NCBI GenBank assembly: GCA_022495005.1
Contig: JAGYXB010000362.1
Location: 496,001 to 560,000, forward strand
DNA length: 64,000 nt
Reading direction: 5' to 3'
DNA from: Rhyacophila brunnea
Lineage: Eukaryota > Arthropoda > Insecta > Trichoptera > Rhyacophilidae
A model generated the notes under the pieces. That model was not told the origin of the DNA and did no database searches. It was given only the letters and a program-made list of their open reading frames with translations. This document shows, in pieces, positions 9,986 through 24,900 of the stretch; position 1 is the stretch's first letter, and each line of letters starts with the position of its first letter. The position numbers and the translations under genes are program-made.

Positions 9986-10290
9986 TAATACCACAAATGC
10001 ACCTGACGCGCGCGGTAAGCTCATGATGGTTTGAGACACCCGCTGCTCGCTCGTTTCCCGCATTGGCGCCCGTCCATTCAGTGCGGACATCTCTATGCGC
10101 GCGGTATGGGAAGATCCCGCCGCATGTACGATCTTGTCTGCGCCAAGCTACACGCGCCAAAACAACACGCGCGAACACCCGTCCCCGCGCATTGTCTACG
10201 GACATGTCGAGACGTGTTCACACGTTTGAGTTGCCCGCACCGCCGCCGCCCCGCGCCTGCCAAACCACCACGTCCGAGCACTAATTTTCG
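9986..10290. other. CpG-rich island-like patch, function unknown
   Basis: About 300 bp packed with CpG (CGCGCGCGG, CCGCCGCCGCCCCGCG) in an AT-rich setting. It contains GTCCCCGCGC, the reverse complement of GCGCGGGGAC in the patch at 8940, so the two may be ends of one element. Overlapping open frames on both strands reflect base composition rather than a recognisable protein. A promoter is possible but no gene starts here that I can identify. Confidence 0.35.
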
Positions 10291-11224
10291 TCTGTGTTCT
10301 ATGTACGCAATGACGTATTAGCGTCATGACTCATTGTGTTAGAAACAGATTCTCGGTTACTTACGACTTCTCGGAGATTAGACGCAAGTGAGCCAGCGCA
10401 TCACAGGCGACTATCCAATGGTTTCTGTCATTCAATTGCATTGAATAAACATTATCTTAAAATGGCATTTTATAAATAATAAATAATACTAACACATGAA
10501 AAGTGATATCCCATCTTTCTTGGAGTGTTTAGTAGATTTTTTTTACAATTTTTAACTAGGCACATTGGCATTTTGTAGCACAATAATAACGGTGGAGTCG
10601 AAACCTGACAGTCAGAAATTTTGTATGGGCAGACCCAGCGGTGTCGCCAGACCGCTTGCTAGCAGAATGTTCATTTGAGCGTAGGATACCGATATTAAAA
10701 TATGAATTTCGCATTCCGGCAGACCCGACACAAAGTGAGTGTCATTTTATTTTCTAGATGCTTCGTCCATATTAATGTCATTGTATGTACGTTATAAAAC
10801 AGCTGGTATAGTACGGTAGTAAAATAATATAATTTTATTTTGAAGATCGGAGAAAATACTCAAAAAGTATTAAATTTCCAAAGAAATTCGATAGTGCTTG
10901 AAAATTTCGATATTGCCATACTATAAATTGCTGCAAAGTACTATAATTTCGTAATTAAGAAAAATTGTAGAACGTGGAAAAAATGCTCAAAAATTGTAAA
11001 AAAAGGCCTTGACTTTGGTTTAAAATGAAATTTCTTTAGAGCGTTTTTGAACCGAAGCGGTACCTAAATATAAAGGGGTCTCGGAATTTCTCATATTATT
11101 ATCCGTTATTTTATTTATGAAAAGCAAAAAAACTAGGTATAAATTTTCAGCATACAACGCGTACTATATTTTTTGCGAAAATACTATATTTTCTTGGACC
11201 GCGTACTAAAGATGGCAACACTGA

Positions 11225-11363
11225 TGCATATTGTCTATGATTGACAAATATCAAAATGGTGGAATGTATTCGTGAGTTTCGCGTCGCTACGCCATCGAAC
11301 CGTTGAATTTTCGTACGTTAATATCAATTGAAAACTGTATCATCTTACCAGAAATATTTAGAG
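11225..11363 (+). other. RBM25: candidate non-coding first exon of RBM25
   Basis: The first coding exon of RBM25 opens with a splice acceptor 16 nt before the ATG, so an upstream non-coding exon is required. The best candidate ends at 11363 in GAG/GTGAGC, a strong donor preceded by a CpG-containing, less AT-rich stretch (GAGTTTCGCGTCGCTACGCC). The start of the exon is arbitrary. The resulting intron would be 11364-12797. Without transcripts this remains a guess. Confidence 0.42.
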
Positions 11364-11847
11364 GTGAGCTAGTTTGCATATGTTTTAGTAATTTCCATAC
11401 GGTGTAATAGTCTTAAGCATTCTTAATTAATTTGACATAGCTTCATTTCTGAAAATGTCATGTCGTTTTTATAATATTTTTACGCATTCCAGCGAAGCAG
11501 TAAACGTCGTAGTAATAAGTAAAAAAACTATTTCATTCGTCATGTTATATCATCTATCGTTTCATGATCAGTAATGTTACTGTTAAATATTGTTTATAGG
11601 AGGTAACCTAAATGTGCCGAATACGTCAATATCCATAAAATTATCTTGCTTGACTCACTTAAAATATCATTTCTATATTTAATATTCGTTATTATTATTA
11701 CTTTTAATATTATATTTTATTGATAGTTTTATTCATTTATATATTTGACCCGGTGATTCCTTGATGATATATAATTTACCATTTCTGTCAATGTGACTTA
11801 TGACAATGGTCAGAAAGCTTCAGTCAGTCATGAAAAACTTCCTTTGG

Positions 11848-12015
11848 TAAAGGCTATAGTACTCCATATCATTTTTGCGATCGAGGTATTTTAAGACCAA
11901 AAACCTAACACAAGCTACATATTTATTTTTGTGTTACAGTAGGTTGCGTTAGGTTTCGGCTTGGTTTTTAGTCTCAAAACACCTCAATGATAATATTATG
12001 GAGTACAATACCCTT
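11848..12015. mobile_element. palindromic MITE of about 170 bp
   Basis: The left arm TAGTACTCCATATCATTTTT, then GAGGTATTTTAAGACC, AAAAACCTAAC, faces its reverse complement at 11,945-12,012 (GTTAGGTTTCGGCTTGG, TTTTTAGTCTCAAAACACCTC, TATGGAGTACAAT). A partial copy lies at 5225-5305, and a GTTAGGTTGGG remnant occurs at 12,260. It is non-coding and lies in the presumed first intron of RBM25. Confidence 0.6.
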
Positions 12016-12797
12016 CCTTTTTATATTTGAAAAATAACTCGTTAGCCGTGCACTCTTGTCATGCCAATATCATCCCGGTTATAGTGCTGCAGATGACCGC
12101 ATGACCATTTATCATTTTTTTTTTTGGCAGAAACAGTTTATCCCATGTAGATAATATAATTAAATACCCTTTTCTGTAGGCGGAGATACTTTTTGATCCA
12201 ATAATTGTTAATTTAAAGTTTGATATTTTCATACATTCCGAAGCATCATTACACTAAGGTTAGGGGTTAGGTTGGGTTTGGTCTAAAAAGAAAGTTGTAT
12301 AAGGTCATGCAGTCATCTGCGGCACCATTACCTATTATAGAACAGTACGTCTTTTGCTGGAAGGATATTGGTCAATTGAGTCGTGACATTGTAAAAATAT
12401 GTTTTTAACCGACATATGTGAATGTCATTTTTAAATCAATCATGAGGAAAAACCCATGTGACGATATCGTATTAATTGATTTTTATTTCATCACTCACGG
12501 CCTGCTATGAAAGGAATGAGTGGCCAGGAGTGAGGTGTATTTCAAAGGAAGCGTATTTCACCATACCGTCGAGCAATAGGCCCTTTGAACAGTTGGAGAA
12601 TAGTTTGGCAAGTAGTACGATTGATAATGAGCAAAACTTATAATTTTCATGACGAATTGGAAATTGAGTATTTCTTTGTATTGTTTAATTTGTAACGCCA
12701 TGTCTTCAGCCAAAATATAATGCGTTTGTTCTAGTTGAAGAACAGCAGTGTGGAATTACATTGATTTTACTAATTATATTATCTACTCTTATTACAG

Positions 12798-12906
12798 GTG
12801 TTCAGATAGGAACATGGATATGTCATATCCCGTGCGTGCCCCGGGAGGATTACGTGGTCACATGTTACGACCACCATTCATCCCTCCAGGAGGAGTCATG
12901 CCACCG
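12798..12906 (+). CDS. RBM25: RBM25 exon 2 (first coding exon)
   Basis: The exon runs from acceptor TTACAG (ends 12797) to donor CCG/GTGAGT. ATG at 12814 (ggaacATGG) opens MDMSYPVRAPGGLRGHMLRP; 31 codons are coded and it ends in phase 0. A second Met at codon 3 could also serve. Confidence 0.93.
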
Positions 12907-15900
12907 GTGAGTACACATGATGTCGTGTCAGGCTATTAATTATAAACGAACTAATCTAAAATAGGCGCAGCGCAGCTACTTAAAAAAATTGGAATATTGT
13001 CCGTCTATCTTGTAAACCTTTTAAATCTGAAACAATTTATTTTTACGATAAGTTACAACTGTACAATCTTTAAAAAAACTTTTGGCAGGAAGAGTTAAAA
13101 AAAGGTCTCGATTTTGATTTTGGGCAAAACATATTTTTTTTGTTGCGAGAAAACCACTCATAATGGAAATAAAACTTCCGAATTTGGATTTTTTTGTTCA
13201 CAAAACCAAAATGATGCCCTAATGTGGTTCACATCTCAATAAGGTTAAGATATTATGGTATATACTGTTGAACAAGATCTGCTTGTCAACTTGTTAAAAT
13301 TAAAAGCCCCTCTTATTTAGTTAATCGCACTTCGACTCCAGCGACTTCCGGTTATTGCCTAGATCTTCTTGTCGGACAGTAGCATTGAATTTTCAATTTC
13401 AAAATTTAAAAAAGGACAAACCACAAAATGACAACAATTAATGGCATTTACAAGCCAATTAGGTTTAATTTTTTTGCTCCGCTCATGGAGACTTTCTTAA
13501 AAATGAAAATTGTAGATTGCCCACCTTCAGTTTGGGCAAACCCGATATAAAATCTCATTGACTGAAAACTACTCCATACTAATCATTGGCTAAAATAAAA
13601 TCTCATTGGCTGCATACTGTTTAATACCAATATGCCGAATGCTGTATGAAGCATCAGAAAATGTGTATGCATCAAATCTATGTGAATCCTAGGCCTATCC
13701 TATATAATAAATCAATATGAATTTTATGGATTGAATGATTGAATGTTCAACGATCTTAGACGGAGGTGGATAGTAAATTTGATTGTACTATTCAATAAAC
13801 ACCTTATTTTTGGCCAAAATGGGATTTACAAGTTTTCCAAGATCCTTTCATACCAAATTGACCTAAAAGTTTGTTCGAATATTCCGCAACCGTGTTCGTT
13901 TACTCAGTTGTCGGTATCTCTTTATTTTCATGTTTCCTTGCTTGTTTGTGCCATATGCCATATTTAGTGTTCAAATAATGGGAAATTGTCAATTAATAAT
14001 GTATTAAAAATCTGATGTGTTACCTAAATTTTGATGTAAAATCTGCCACATGATACATTAAAAATACACGCTATCACGTGAATCAGAGCTTCTCAACCAG
14101 TGTGCCGCAAGCGCAGAACAGATTAATAAGACAGAAATGCAATAACCATTGACCAAGGTTTTGATGCTGAGCTTGGCTTGTTAGTCAATTTTTTTTAACA
14201 ATTAATTCATAAAATAGTAAAAAGATATACATATTATAGTGTTACCTACTGCCAAAAGTTGGTAAGTCTCGAAATCTTGTTATAGGGTAATTATTGTAAT
14301 TTGAAAGTTTGACATGCCCTATAAAATCAGGCATAATGCTAATTTCTATGTGCTTTATGTACATGTTCTATATATCGGATGACCTTGATTTTTTTTTCTA
14401 GCATACATATTTATATATAGACACATAATCCAGTGTTACCTCTAAATACCCAATTTATCGACTTACCAACCTTTGGCAGCATCCCCACGATATGGTATTT
14501 TGATCATAACTCTTTTTGTTATTTATATAGAAACATGCCTATCGACATGCAATTTTTATAAAGTTCTTTGTTTTCATGGGTATATTATTATGCTATGTAT
14601 TATGGAAACCTTTTTTACAAAGATGTGATTATTTTGTTCAGGTAGATAATCCGACATATTAAGGCTATACTTCAGTTGAGGCATGGTCTAAATAGATCGT
14701 GGCTAGGCAATGCGTGGATTGTGCAAATGACGCGTGCCAGACGAAATATAATTTGTCATAAAAATCCAACATCCATTTAATGTTATGTTTATTGTTATAT
14801 TACTAATAATAATAGTATATTCATTGACATGTTTTCTTTTTTAAGTACATAGGTATGTAAAGTTTTTTAGTCATCTTTACATGATTTAAGAATATTTTCA
14901 TCCGACGCCATGACAAAACAAATCGATCTGCGCACACTTCGACTGTCAGTCTCCGATTGACGAGTCCAGGCGATGAGTGAGAAATTTCGTCGCACCTAAT
15001 GTTGAAAATTATTTGCCGTTTCGCTGAAGTACGCTCTTAAGTGATGTGTTAAATAAAAGTGTTAATTCAAAAATTCGAATATCTCGTGATAAGTTAAAGG
15101 TTGGGAACTGTAAACTAATAAACCTAACTTTAGTTGCTGCATCTCATTTAATTATTGATTTCAAATGTTTGTCTGCAAATTCATATGTGTGAGAAATCTT
15201 ATATTATTTTGTTTTTAGGAAAATAATTACGTAGGTACCATCTATACAAATTTCCCTCTAACTTATTCATCTTTATGTATTCTATCATATTACACAGCGG
15301 AGTTGTTGTTATTTCAGCATGTTTAATTATGTAAAACAATACTTATAGATGTTGCTTATAGACCATCAGGGCCACAGTTCTTTCATTTGAGAAAGTTTTT
15401 ATTTTGTTAGTTGACAGGCAAAAATAGTTTGGGGGATCCATTTTGAAAAAATTTCCTTAATATTTTTAATTAATTTTCAAAGCGTTGGGAGGGGCGGGGT
15501 TGACAAAATCTAGCAGGTGCCACAAACTTCAAATTTACCCAGCCCGCGGTACCGCACTTTTCCAGGTACATCCTCAAACCCAGCTACCTCCTACTTTGAA
15601 CCTAGCCATAAACACATGGCCTAGCATAGTAAACATAGGCCACATGGCGAGCTGTTACATCCACTACTGGTTATTTAATTATTAGGATCATTAGTGTCCG
15701 TTCCCACTGCACTGTATTGTCTTTTAGACATACCTCATCAGAATATTAAACCAAACATAGAATGGCCCAGTACTAATTTATCAGTGCCACGGGTCTACCA
15801 GTGGACAGGCTTTGCATGTTGCAGAATTCTGAAAGAGTAGGGCCAGTCCGTTGAGAAAGTTGTTTGAAAGCAAAACATCTGACCGAAGAATAAGTAATTT

Positions 15901-18900
15901 TCAATTTACATGTTTCTTGGATTGCCCAGACCCGAAATCCCCCCCCCCATCCCTTTCTGCGCGCCTGTTGGTTGATTATTTTTAAATTAGGCTGTCATTT
16001 TTTGCGTACACAGGCAACAGAACCCTTCACCCTGCCCTGAATATCAGATTTGAAGTAAAAGTTATTACTAATTCCACATCGTGTCATAACACAAATGATG
16101 ACAAATCAAAAATTAGTAAATGTTGCGTTGAAAGTTATGTATTTTAAATGATTGCATGATATAATTTTCCAGATGATTTCGTTACCACCGTATAGGGCTC
16201 CCGGGGCTCCCTTATTGCCGCCACCGGCAGGAATAATCCCAAAACCTTTGGGTGCCCCTGTTAATATTTCGCAAGCACCGCCTTCCATCGTCAACAAAAA
16301 AGACCTCTCTGAAGGGACCCAAGTCACCGTTTTCATTGGTAAGTTTCACTGTCTTTTTTATCCTCTTATTGCATTCAAAAAAATAGTTTTGTTATACAAG
16401 AGTGATTGACCAAAGTGCTACAATACACAATCAATGGACAAAATATGTAATGATTTAAAATAGTAAAGTAGAGAACATACAGACAAAAAGAATACTAAAT
16501 TACTATATAATAGTAGTAGTTACAATAATATTGACATGCCTCGAGTTTTCAAGAAGCTACAGCGTGGGAACGGCTTAGGCAAAAGGGTTGCATGGCTGGA
16601 ACATGGAAGTGACATAGAGAAAGTAATTGATTAAATAATCACATAGGTCTACACATCGTTTATTGCATAGACAGCATCACAAAACATCACACCTATAATC
16701 CTAAAGACTGCTGAGTTGCGAGTGATGTTGGAAATAAATTAAATTCGTAGACTACTTAGGAGTTCTACTTGTTGTATTGAACTTTATTACATAGTTATCG
16801 TTGTACCTACTGTAGTAATAACTGCTATGTAAGTATTATTGGAATTGTGCGATTTTAACATTTATAATTGGGCAGGTAACATCACATCTCGCGCGCCGGA
16901 TACGATGATTCGATACATCCTGACATCCTGTGGGCCGGTGGTGAACTGGAAGCGGGTATCGGCATTTGGCTTCTGTGAGTTCAGTTCTCCGGAAGCTGGA
17001 CTGCGATGCGTGAGGCTGTTGCACGATCGGGAGATTGGGGGAAAGAAACTAGTAGCCAAAGTAGATGCTAAAACTAAGACGTTACTCGATGAATACAAAA
17101 GTAAGATGGAAGCATTGCCTTATCTCATTGTTTTTAAATTATTTACACCTTCAATATGTATTTACCTGTATTTTTCTGTATGTTTGGTTGCCATTTTTTT
17201 TTAAATTAACACATGCGCCTAGACGCTTTGAGATGTTTTATTGCTTGCACCTAGATGCATTTCCATCCCACTTTTTGTTTTTTTTCCCTAAGTTAGGTAC
17301 TATAAAATGTCTGCAAAAGAAATTTCACTGCAGAAAATATTTTTGCAAAAGTCTTAACTAAAGAGCCTAAAGCTCAGTTACCCAACCTTTTTATGTCACA
17401 ACCCCCGTCTATAGTGATCAAGTAAGTAACCTGTAATCCTCGGCCACATAATATATTATATAATAATCAAAAATTATATGTAATAAACTAATTAAAGTGT
17501 AGCTGGCGACACGCTAGAAATCATGGGTTGGGAACCAGTAATCAAATAGTAAAGATGATAGCAATGATTTTTCTATTACATAATGAAATTGTCACTTTAA
17601 ACAAATTATGACTCGGTCTTTTGAAATTAAAACATGTTTAATACACTAATTATCTTTCAGCATGTAAATTATTTGTTTTACTGAAATCAATTTTTAAATG
17701 TGTGTTATTTGAAATATGTAGATGAGCAACGTCAAAAAAAACTGGAGCTGGAGCCGAATTCGGTGAAGAGAAATATTGATCCCGATGACCAGTCCGACGA
17801 AGACTATCTCGATGCCCAACAGAAGGCTGTGGACGAAAGCGCCCTCCACAGGATTCAACAGCTCATTTCTGAATACCAAGACGATATGAATAACTTCGAG
17901 GCCATACAGCTAGGTATTTAAATGTCACCTCTTCATCACTCATTACTATTCCTACTTAGTATGATACAAAGACAATATGCATATTATTAATTTGGCTACG
18001 GCTGACAGTTCAATCAATGTTGAGGAATCGATATTCAATGTTGTATGTAATAAAAAAAATCGTAAGATTCCGTCTGGTTTTGATATAATAATATTGAATT
18101 TGTTATTTATGTTGTCGGATTTATTGTTTAATAACAAATTGTTAATTCCTCGGTTAACTCGTTAGCTTTTTAAAATTCCAGTGAGAAATGCTACCATTTA
18201 TAATTATTGTTGATATATGAAATGATAATATTTTCCTATCTTATTGATTGTGTGGCATCGGATTATTATTATTATTATACCGAGCGTGCGGGAGACTAAT
18301 AACAACAACTCACAATAGGTTGAATTGAATAGAGGATTGCCTGAAAACTTGCCAATCGAGAGTAGATTTTGATTGTATTATATTAAATTATCTAATCCGC
18401 AAAAGAAGCATAGCAAAAGAAGTAATCAAATGTGCAAAACGAACATAGTAAAAACCGGTTTGATGAAGGAGCAGTACAAAATTCCCAAAATAATTTATGA
18501 TTCCTTATCGGAGAATGACTACCAAAAATTTGAGTGTTGTGCCACTGATAAATTATACTGCAGTAAACTTACTACAAAATATTGAATCATTTCCTTTTTC
18601 ATACATTATACATATTATAAAGGAGACTACATCAGGATCAAGATATCAATTTGTAGTTATATTTTTGTTGTTTACAATTTCGCTACAATTTGTAATTAAC
18701 AACATTTACTTTCAGAGGAACAAATTGAAAAGCGCAACAGGATCCTCCAAGAAGCTGATATAGAAGAAGAAAAGCGAGACGTCATTCATCGAGAGATTGG
18801 CAAATTCAGAGAAATCATGAAGGTTGGTTCATAATTATATATATTATTATTATAATATTCATGCTTCCTTTCACAACAGAATATCTCCGGTTGAGCATCT

Positions 18901-21900
18901 GTCACTCGTGGAGATAGAATTTTTCATATTTATAGCACTTTTGCGAAATTTTGAAAAAATATATGAAATAATCAATGGGTTGCCAAAAGTCAGATGATCA
19001 CGTGATCACGTTTCATAAAAAAAAAATTCTTTTGATAATATTTATTTAATGTTGTTAATCTTTGTTGTTGTTAATTCAGAATTACCCTGCTTTTGTATAT
19101 TTCACTTCAATCTTTTCACTCATGGCTGTAAATGTTGACTGTTGGTATGTATATGTTATTATTATAATATACTATACTTGCATCATCATTTTAAACTCAA
19201 TCGTGATGGTAAAAAAAATCTGAGACATATTGTTTAAAATCTTAAAAATATTGTTGGTATAAGATATTTATATATTTTAACGCAGCCATGTTTCAATTAA
19301 GTTATCTTCTACAATGTAATATTCACGTGTTCTAAATGATGCAACGAGTTGAAAAGATTAATAACAAGGTGTAAATGGTCATGGTAAGGATTGATAGCAG
19401 GAATTGGAAGTCAGTTGTTTGATTTCATTTAATTAACACACACACACACACGGTACTGTTGTTTTACATCTTCACCTGTGTTTCGATGAACTGTCTCGTA
19501 TGTATGTTTTTACCGATATGTCTCATGAAAGATTATGTGATTGCCATTGCTTAATGTTGGTGCCCTCCGTTAGGTACAGTCAGTTTGCTGCAAAATGAAT
19601 TGAACGTGAACATCGACCGCCCCAGAGCTAAGTCCTTTGCAAGGCATTGGTGAGTCTCGATGCAAAATATAATGGAGATTGACTCATTGACGTGTGTTCC
19701 CCGAATGATTATTGTTCAAAATTGCTTAATCCTTATACTATTGGTACCGTATAAGTAATTATTTACTTTTAAATTTCACTATTCAAAATGAATTTCCTGA
19801 TAATTATAGTAAAATGATACTTGATATTTTTATTGGGCTACACTAGAATCTCGATTATCCAGATTTCTAGTTATTTGGATTTATATGATCATCAGTTTTG
19901 TAAGACTATTAGAAAAATGTGCGATTTAGAAAAATATTTAGGTTTTTATGAAAAAGCTTCAAAAAAATATAAAAAAGATTTTTTTAATGAGTTTTCAATT
20001 ATCCGGATTTATCGTTATCCGGACTATCTTTATCCCTAATCAATCCGAATAATTGAGGTTCTACTGTATTTTAAAATAATTATTAAAAAGCTTTTGTTTA
20101 GTTCACGATCGTAAATCTAGTTTTCAACGTAGATAACATCATTCTTTAACGGATGTAAGATATTATAATATAGTCTGCATTAATATGATTAATTACTTAT
20201 CGTTTGAAATAAGTTACCACTCACCCGAGGTAGAGGATATCTCTAGTACCATTTCAATGCCACATCGTGAGTTACATTGATAATTGATACTAAATCAATT
20301 AAAAGTAGCTTATTTACCATTATATCATGTTCATTAATTTTCACTTTTTATTATCGGTGAGCAGTAAATAGCTACAATTTATATATTTTTTCTAGAATCT
20401 AAACGCACCATTCCATTGAAAGTCATTTTTAAATTATCATATCTATGAATGTGGAACACGTCAATGAGTCAAAATGAAACAGACGTCTCCCGATTCCATC
20501 GGTCCCTTTCGAAAAACAGAAAAATTCACACAATAGCAAACATTAATACGAATATATGCGTTTTTGATGCTGACGGGTTGGAACTTTTCTTATATCACTG
20601 CCCATGACATTTGATAAAATATACAAATCCAAATTTAGTAATTGACCCTTTGTGAATACCATATCCGTTTTGTAAATTTTTTTGACTCGAAAATATCCTT
20701 TCCATATTTCATTAAATAAATAAGCGTTTTTTGCATGAAGCCTGCACTCAATTGTCACTTTTTAAATAATATTAAAATCAATGCCGTTTTTAAGATAGGC
20801 ATAACATTTTTTAAAACATACTTATATTATGATATATTATATACGTTTAAAAAAATTGCTTTCGAATAGTCTATTAAATCTGCAATTGATATTAAACATA
20901 AATTTCAACATATTTTACTATTTCAATAGGTATCTATCCAAAACTCGGTTTTCAGATAGCAGAACGGCCCATCTGAATTTATTTCTATTTTAAAGTTTTT
21001 AAATACAATCTTCAGTGTGGCTAAAGGACACATCTGTGAGTGCACTACAGACCAAATGCCGTTTCTTGGGCCCGGCACGCCTGCTTGGAGTGTGATTCAC
21101 ACCATATACGGATAGAAACGAAAGACCAAACGACATGTCCATGTTTATACGGTTTATATTATATTTAAGGGATTGGTACAATTCGGTAAGAACTGTACGT
21201 TAAAAATATCTATATGCACATTCTCACAAAAATAAGAACTTTTATATATTTGTTACCAATCAGAACAAAAACATGGCAAAAGGGCCCATTTGCTTTATAA
21301 TAGCTCGGTTGAACTGAATATGAATATTTTTTTCTCTAATTAAACAAAAAACATCCAAACACGTTAAATGATATTAAAATATTGTGTATATCACTTAAAT
21401 ATTTTGTTTGCTACACTGAATTGAAATCTTATTTTTGCTTTCCTCGACATTCTTGAAAATGATAGATGGAAACTTCTACTATCTGACTACCGAAGTGTAT
21501 ATGCACCTACTTATTTAAAAAAATATATTATTTACACGTCTTCAATGAGCCAGTGCAGGCAAATAAATATACCTCTTCCATTTTTTTTTCATTCTCAAAT
21601 TTTTCACATCCTCCGACGCTCTGTACAGTTAAATTTGTGTTTATTTAGTGTTAGTCTATTTCTTTTCATTGCTTAGACTTTCATAATCAAAATAAATGGT
21701 GACCTATGAATCATATGTTTCAGTTAAATATGTGCAGTATGCACGCTTCATCACTTCATGAACTGATTGAACATTCTTCATGATATGATTTGTGACTGAA
21801 TCACATCCATATAAAATAAAAATTAAAAGATATCTGTTAGTAGTTACACAAATGACAGTATTGATTTGCCTAGTTTCACTGATATCATTAGATTCTACAA

Positions 21901-24900
21901 ACTGTCAATTTACTACTAAAAAAAACATCAATAGAAATTAACAACGAAATCGAAAATTTCTGGCCATTATCAGGGATGGCGAACCTTTTTGTTCAAGTGT
22001 GTCAAATTATATGAAAAAAATATTGAATAGTCAGTAATTAAAAAAAAAAAGGAATTGTAAAATTCAAGATTCACTACTATATATTTTCTAAATTTACATA
22101 CTTGGTTAATTTATTTATTCTCGGCTTATAATTGAAAACTTAATCCTACACATGCTTCAGTCAAACCGTTACCAAGGTGATGTTTTTCTTCTTTTTTTTT
22201 TATATAATTCATTGACGATAATAACAAGGTTTTTCGAAGTTCTATTATAATATATTCCCAAAAATCATGATTTGCTCATTTTTTCATACAATTTAAACTT
22301 TTCGGGTAATGAGTTCTGTTCTTTTAAAAGCACAATCTGCAATAATATAACTTTTGTGTTGACAGACATTGCTAAGGGTATAGCGATAAAAAATATCATT
22401 CCAATGTCGCATAATCTGTTTGAACACAAATAAAACAAACTAGTGCTGCCTGGGACCCATGATATTTTAAGCTTGACACGTAACCACTCGGCAATTGTGG
22501 ATGTCACTTAAATTAGTATAAAAAATATTGAAAGTTTTCCATTCAAAATTTGAATAAATGTGACACGCGTGTGATAGGCTCGCCATCCAAGGGCCTATGC
22601 ACTATACCAGGGATGGCGAACCTATGGTATGCGAGATGATTTTGCATGGCACACGAATGTTTCATTTTGAAGAGAAAAGAAATTGGTATTTTATATATAT
22701 TTAAAAAGTGTTTTTTTAATAAATCTTATTTACAAATAATATAATACGTATTTCCTTCAGTTTTTCTTATTATGTTTACCAATCGATGCGCAAACGGAAA
22801 CGACGAAATTCATGAATAAACAACAAATCGCATCGTATTAAAATAGCAGGTCAATCCTTTTCAAGAATAATCATTACTTAAATTAATTAATTATCGGCAG
22901 TCATTCAAATAATATAATAACTGCTTGCTATTTTGTCTCAAACATAATCTTTAAAAATGGAAAACCAACCGTTCAGTGATGGAGAATACAATATGAAAGA
23001 AGAGGGGTTTAAATGCTTCCACAATCCCTGAGAAACTTGAAAACAACGAACAAAAATATTCAAAGAAAAAAAGATATGGATTAAGCTAGAAATACGATGA
23101 AAGATAGAATATCAAAAACTCAATTGTAATTTTTAAACTTTTTAAATAGAATTTTTAAAACTTAAAAAAAACTTTTTTTCGCTATGAAAAACCGCTTGGC
23201 ACGTCAGACAGTCGAAAAATATTATTTGGGAAATTTTGGCACACGTACGTAAAAAGGTTCGCCAACCCTGCCCTATACCATCATACCAATGGTTTGTAAC
23301 TTGACAGTTTTGTGTTCAGATTAAGTTAAATTGTCATACTGTAAGTAATTAATTAATAAGATGCTTAGAAAATACAACTTATTTTAAAAATTGTCATAAG
23401 TCACCATTGGTTATGTACCTAATTTATAATTAGACAATATTTACTGATTCGCAAACCCTGTATTTGTAAGTTACGAGTTGGCGATTTGTCATTTAATTTC
23501 AAGCCTTTAGATGGTGTGTCGTACATAATATAATCATTTAATTAATTCTTTTTTAATTATTTTAATGAATATTATAAACCAATCGTTTTAAAGTCTTTCT
23601 TGAATAATATAAACAAAGCACTATCAAATTGATGCAGTTGTTTAATATACTTCCATAGCCCTAAATGAAAATGTGGTGGACTCATAACCAAATTTAATAT
23701 CTCCACCATGAGAAAGGTGTGGAACTCCACCCTAGTTTTGCTTTTGTCATAGATTTATTATTGAGTTCGGAAGTAGTATTCATTCATTTAGATTCTAGTC
23801 AAATAAATCAATTCTATTAATATAGTCTCTTCATCTGTAATGTGTAATTTTCTTACACACACCATCTTAGGCAATTAACATGATCAAGTGCTGACATCCT
23901 TGTGAAGCTGGATTCGGAGGGAAATTTAAAAATGGAACAAACAGTGGACGCCTGTCGTATACGCGACATATAACCTCAAACTGTTGTGACAACTTCCTCT
24001 TCAAGACGAGTGAGTATTGATGTGATAATGAAATAGAAGATTATTCTCATATGGTTGATAGATATTTCATCTTTGATTGTGTTAATATTACGCACTTGGT
24101 TATTTATTTTCTTTTCTACGCATACGTCGACCGAAGATGACTTTGTACACGCGTCCTGATGAACATTCGATAGAATGATAGTTTACTACTTACGAAGCAA
24201 CGACGGGGCGATTATACGCATGGGTGAGCCTTATTTCCAACTGAATTCTTAATAGCTTCTTTTTCCTCCCACAGGTTCTCTGATCTGCGATGTTGTTACT
24301 TTTTTTTCATTATGTCTTGTATCTTTCTACATTTTTTTCCTGTATAATTAACTTGTTTCAGCTCGTAAGGATACACACACTTATAAATATTCTTTTTTAA
24401 AAAGAGAGTGAAAATTTTGCAGAATGTTTTAAAATTTCTTTACGAATGATTTTTTGAAAAATATTGCTTTAATTAATTACAATTGTTTTTCTCTTATATT
24501 AATTTCGATTTCAGTTATAATAGTTCATACGCAAATAATGAAAACAGTTAACAAATTATATATTATATTTTCATAAAATATCTTTTTTCAAATAGGCTTC
24601 AATATAATTTTATTTTATACATACATATAAACGTATATTGTTTTACCCTTTTATTCATTCGTTTGATACAAGATTGAAAAGCATTGGCTGCCATACATAA
24701 ATTACATTTATGGTTGCAAAAGTCATTAGTTATTTCCTAGACTAAAATGTGTTTAAGCTATTTTTAAATATGAACCCGCTCTTTCTTCCTTCTTGTTGGC
24801 CACCTCCACCCGCAGAAACAGGAAGAAGCCAAGGAAATCACCAGAAGGAAAAAGGAGTCTGAAGAACAATCGTCGAGGGATAAGGAGCGCGACAGAGACA

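Larger units (their letters stand above)
12907..16172 (+). other. RBM25 intron 2, with two MITEs
   Basis: This 3.3-kb AT-rich intron holds the 231-bp MITE at 14249-14479 and a Harbinger-like MITE at 14662-15036. A C-run (about 10 C) lies near 15,942. The rest shows no conserved coding or RNA structure. Confidence 0.8.
18823..24815 (+). other. RBM25 intron 6, 6 kb, loaded with DNA transposons
   Basis: It contains a Tigger/pogo-like MITE (19841-20066), a repeat copy related to the window start (21,395-21,505), two adjacent hAT elements (21,971-22,590 and 22,608-23,270) with a SINE relic, and an (AC)n microsatellite of about eight units at 19,437-19,451. The remainder is AT-rich and unassigned. 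Confidence 0.8.

Noticed and set aside
9966..10321. Overlapping frames of 60-96 codons on both strands
   Set aside because: They arise from CpG-rich composition; the Arg/His/Pro/Cys-rich products match nothing and have no splice or start support.
19437..19451. (AC)n tract as a functional element
   Set aside because: A short microsatellite of about eight units, common in introns.
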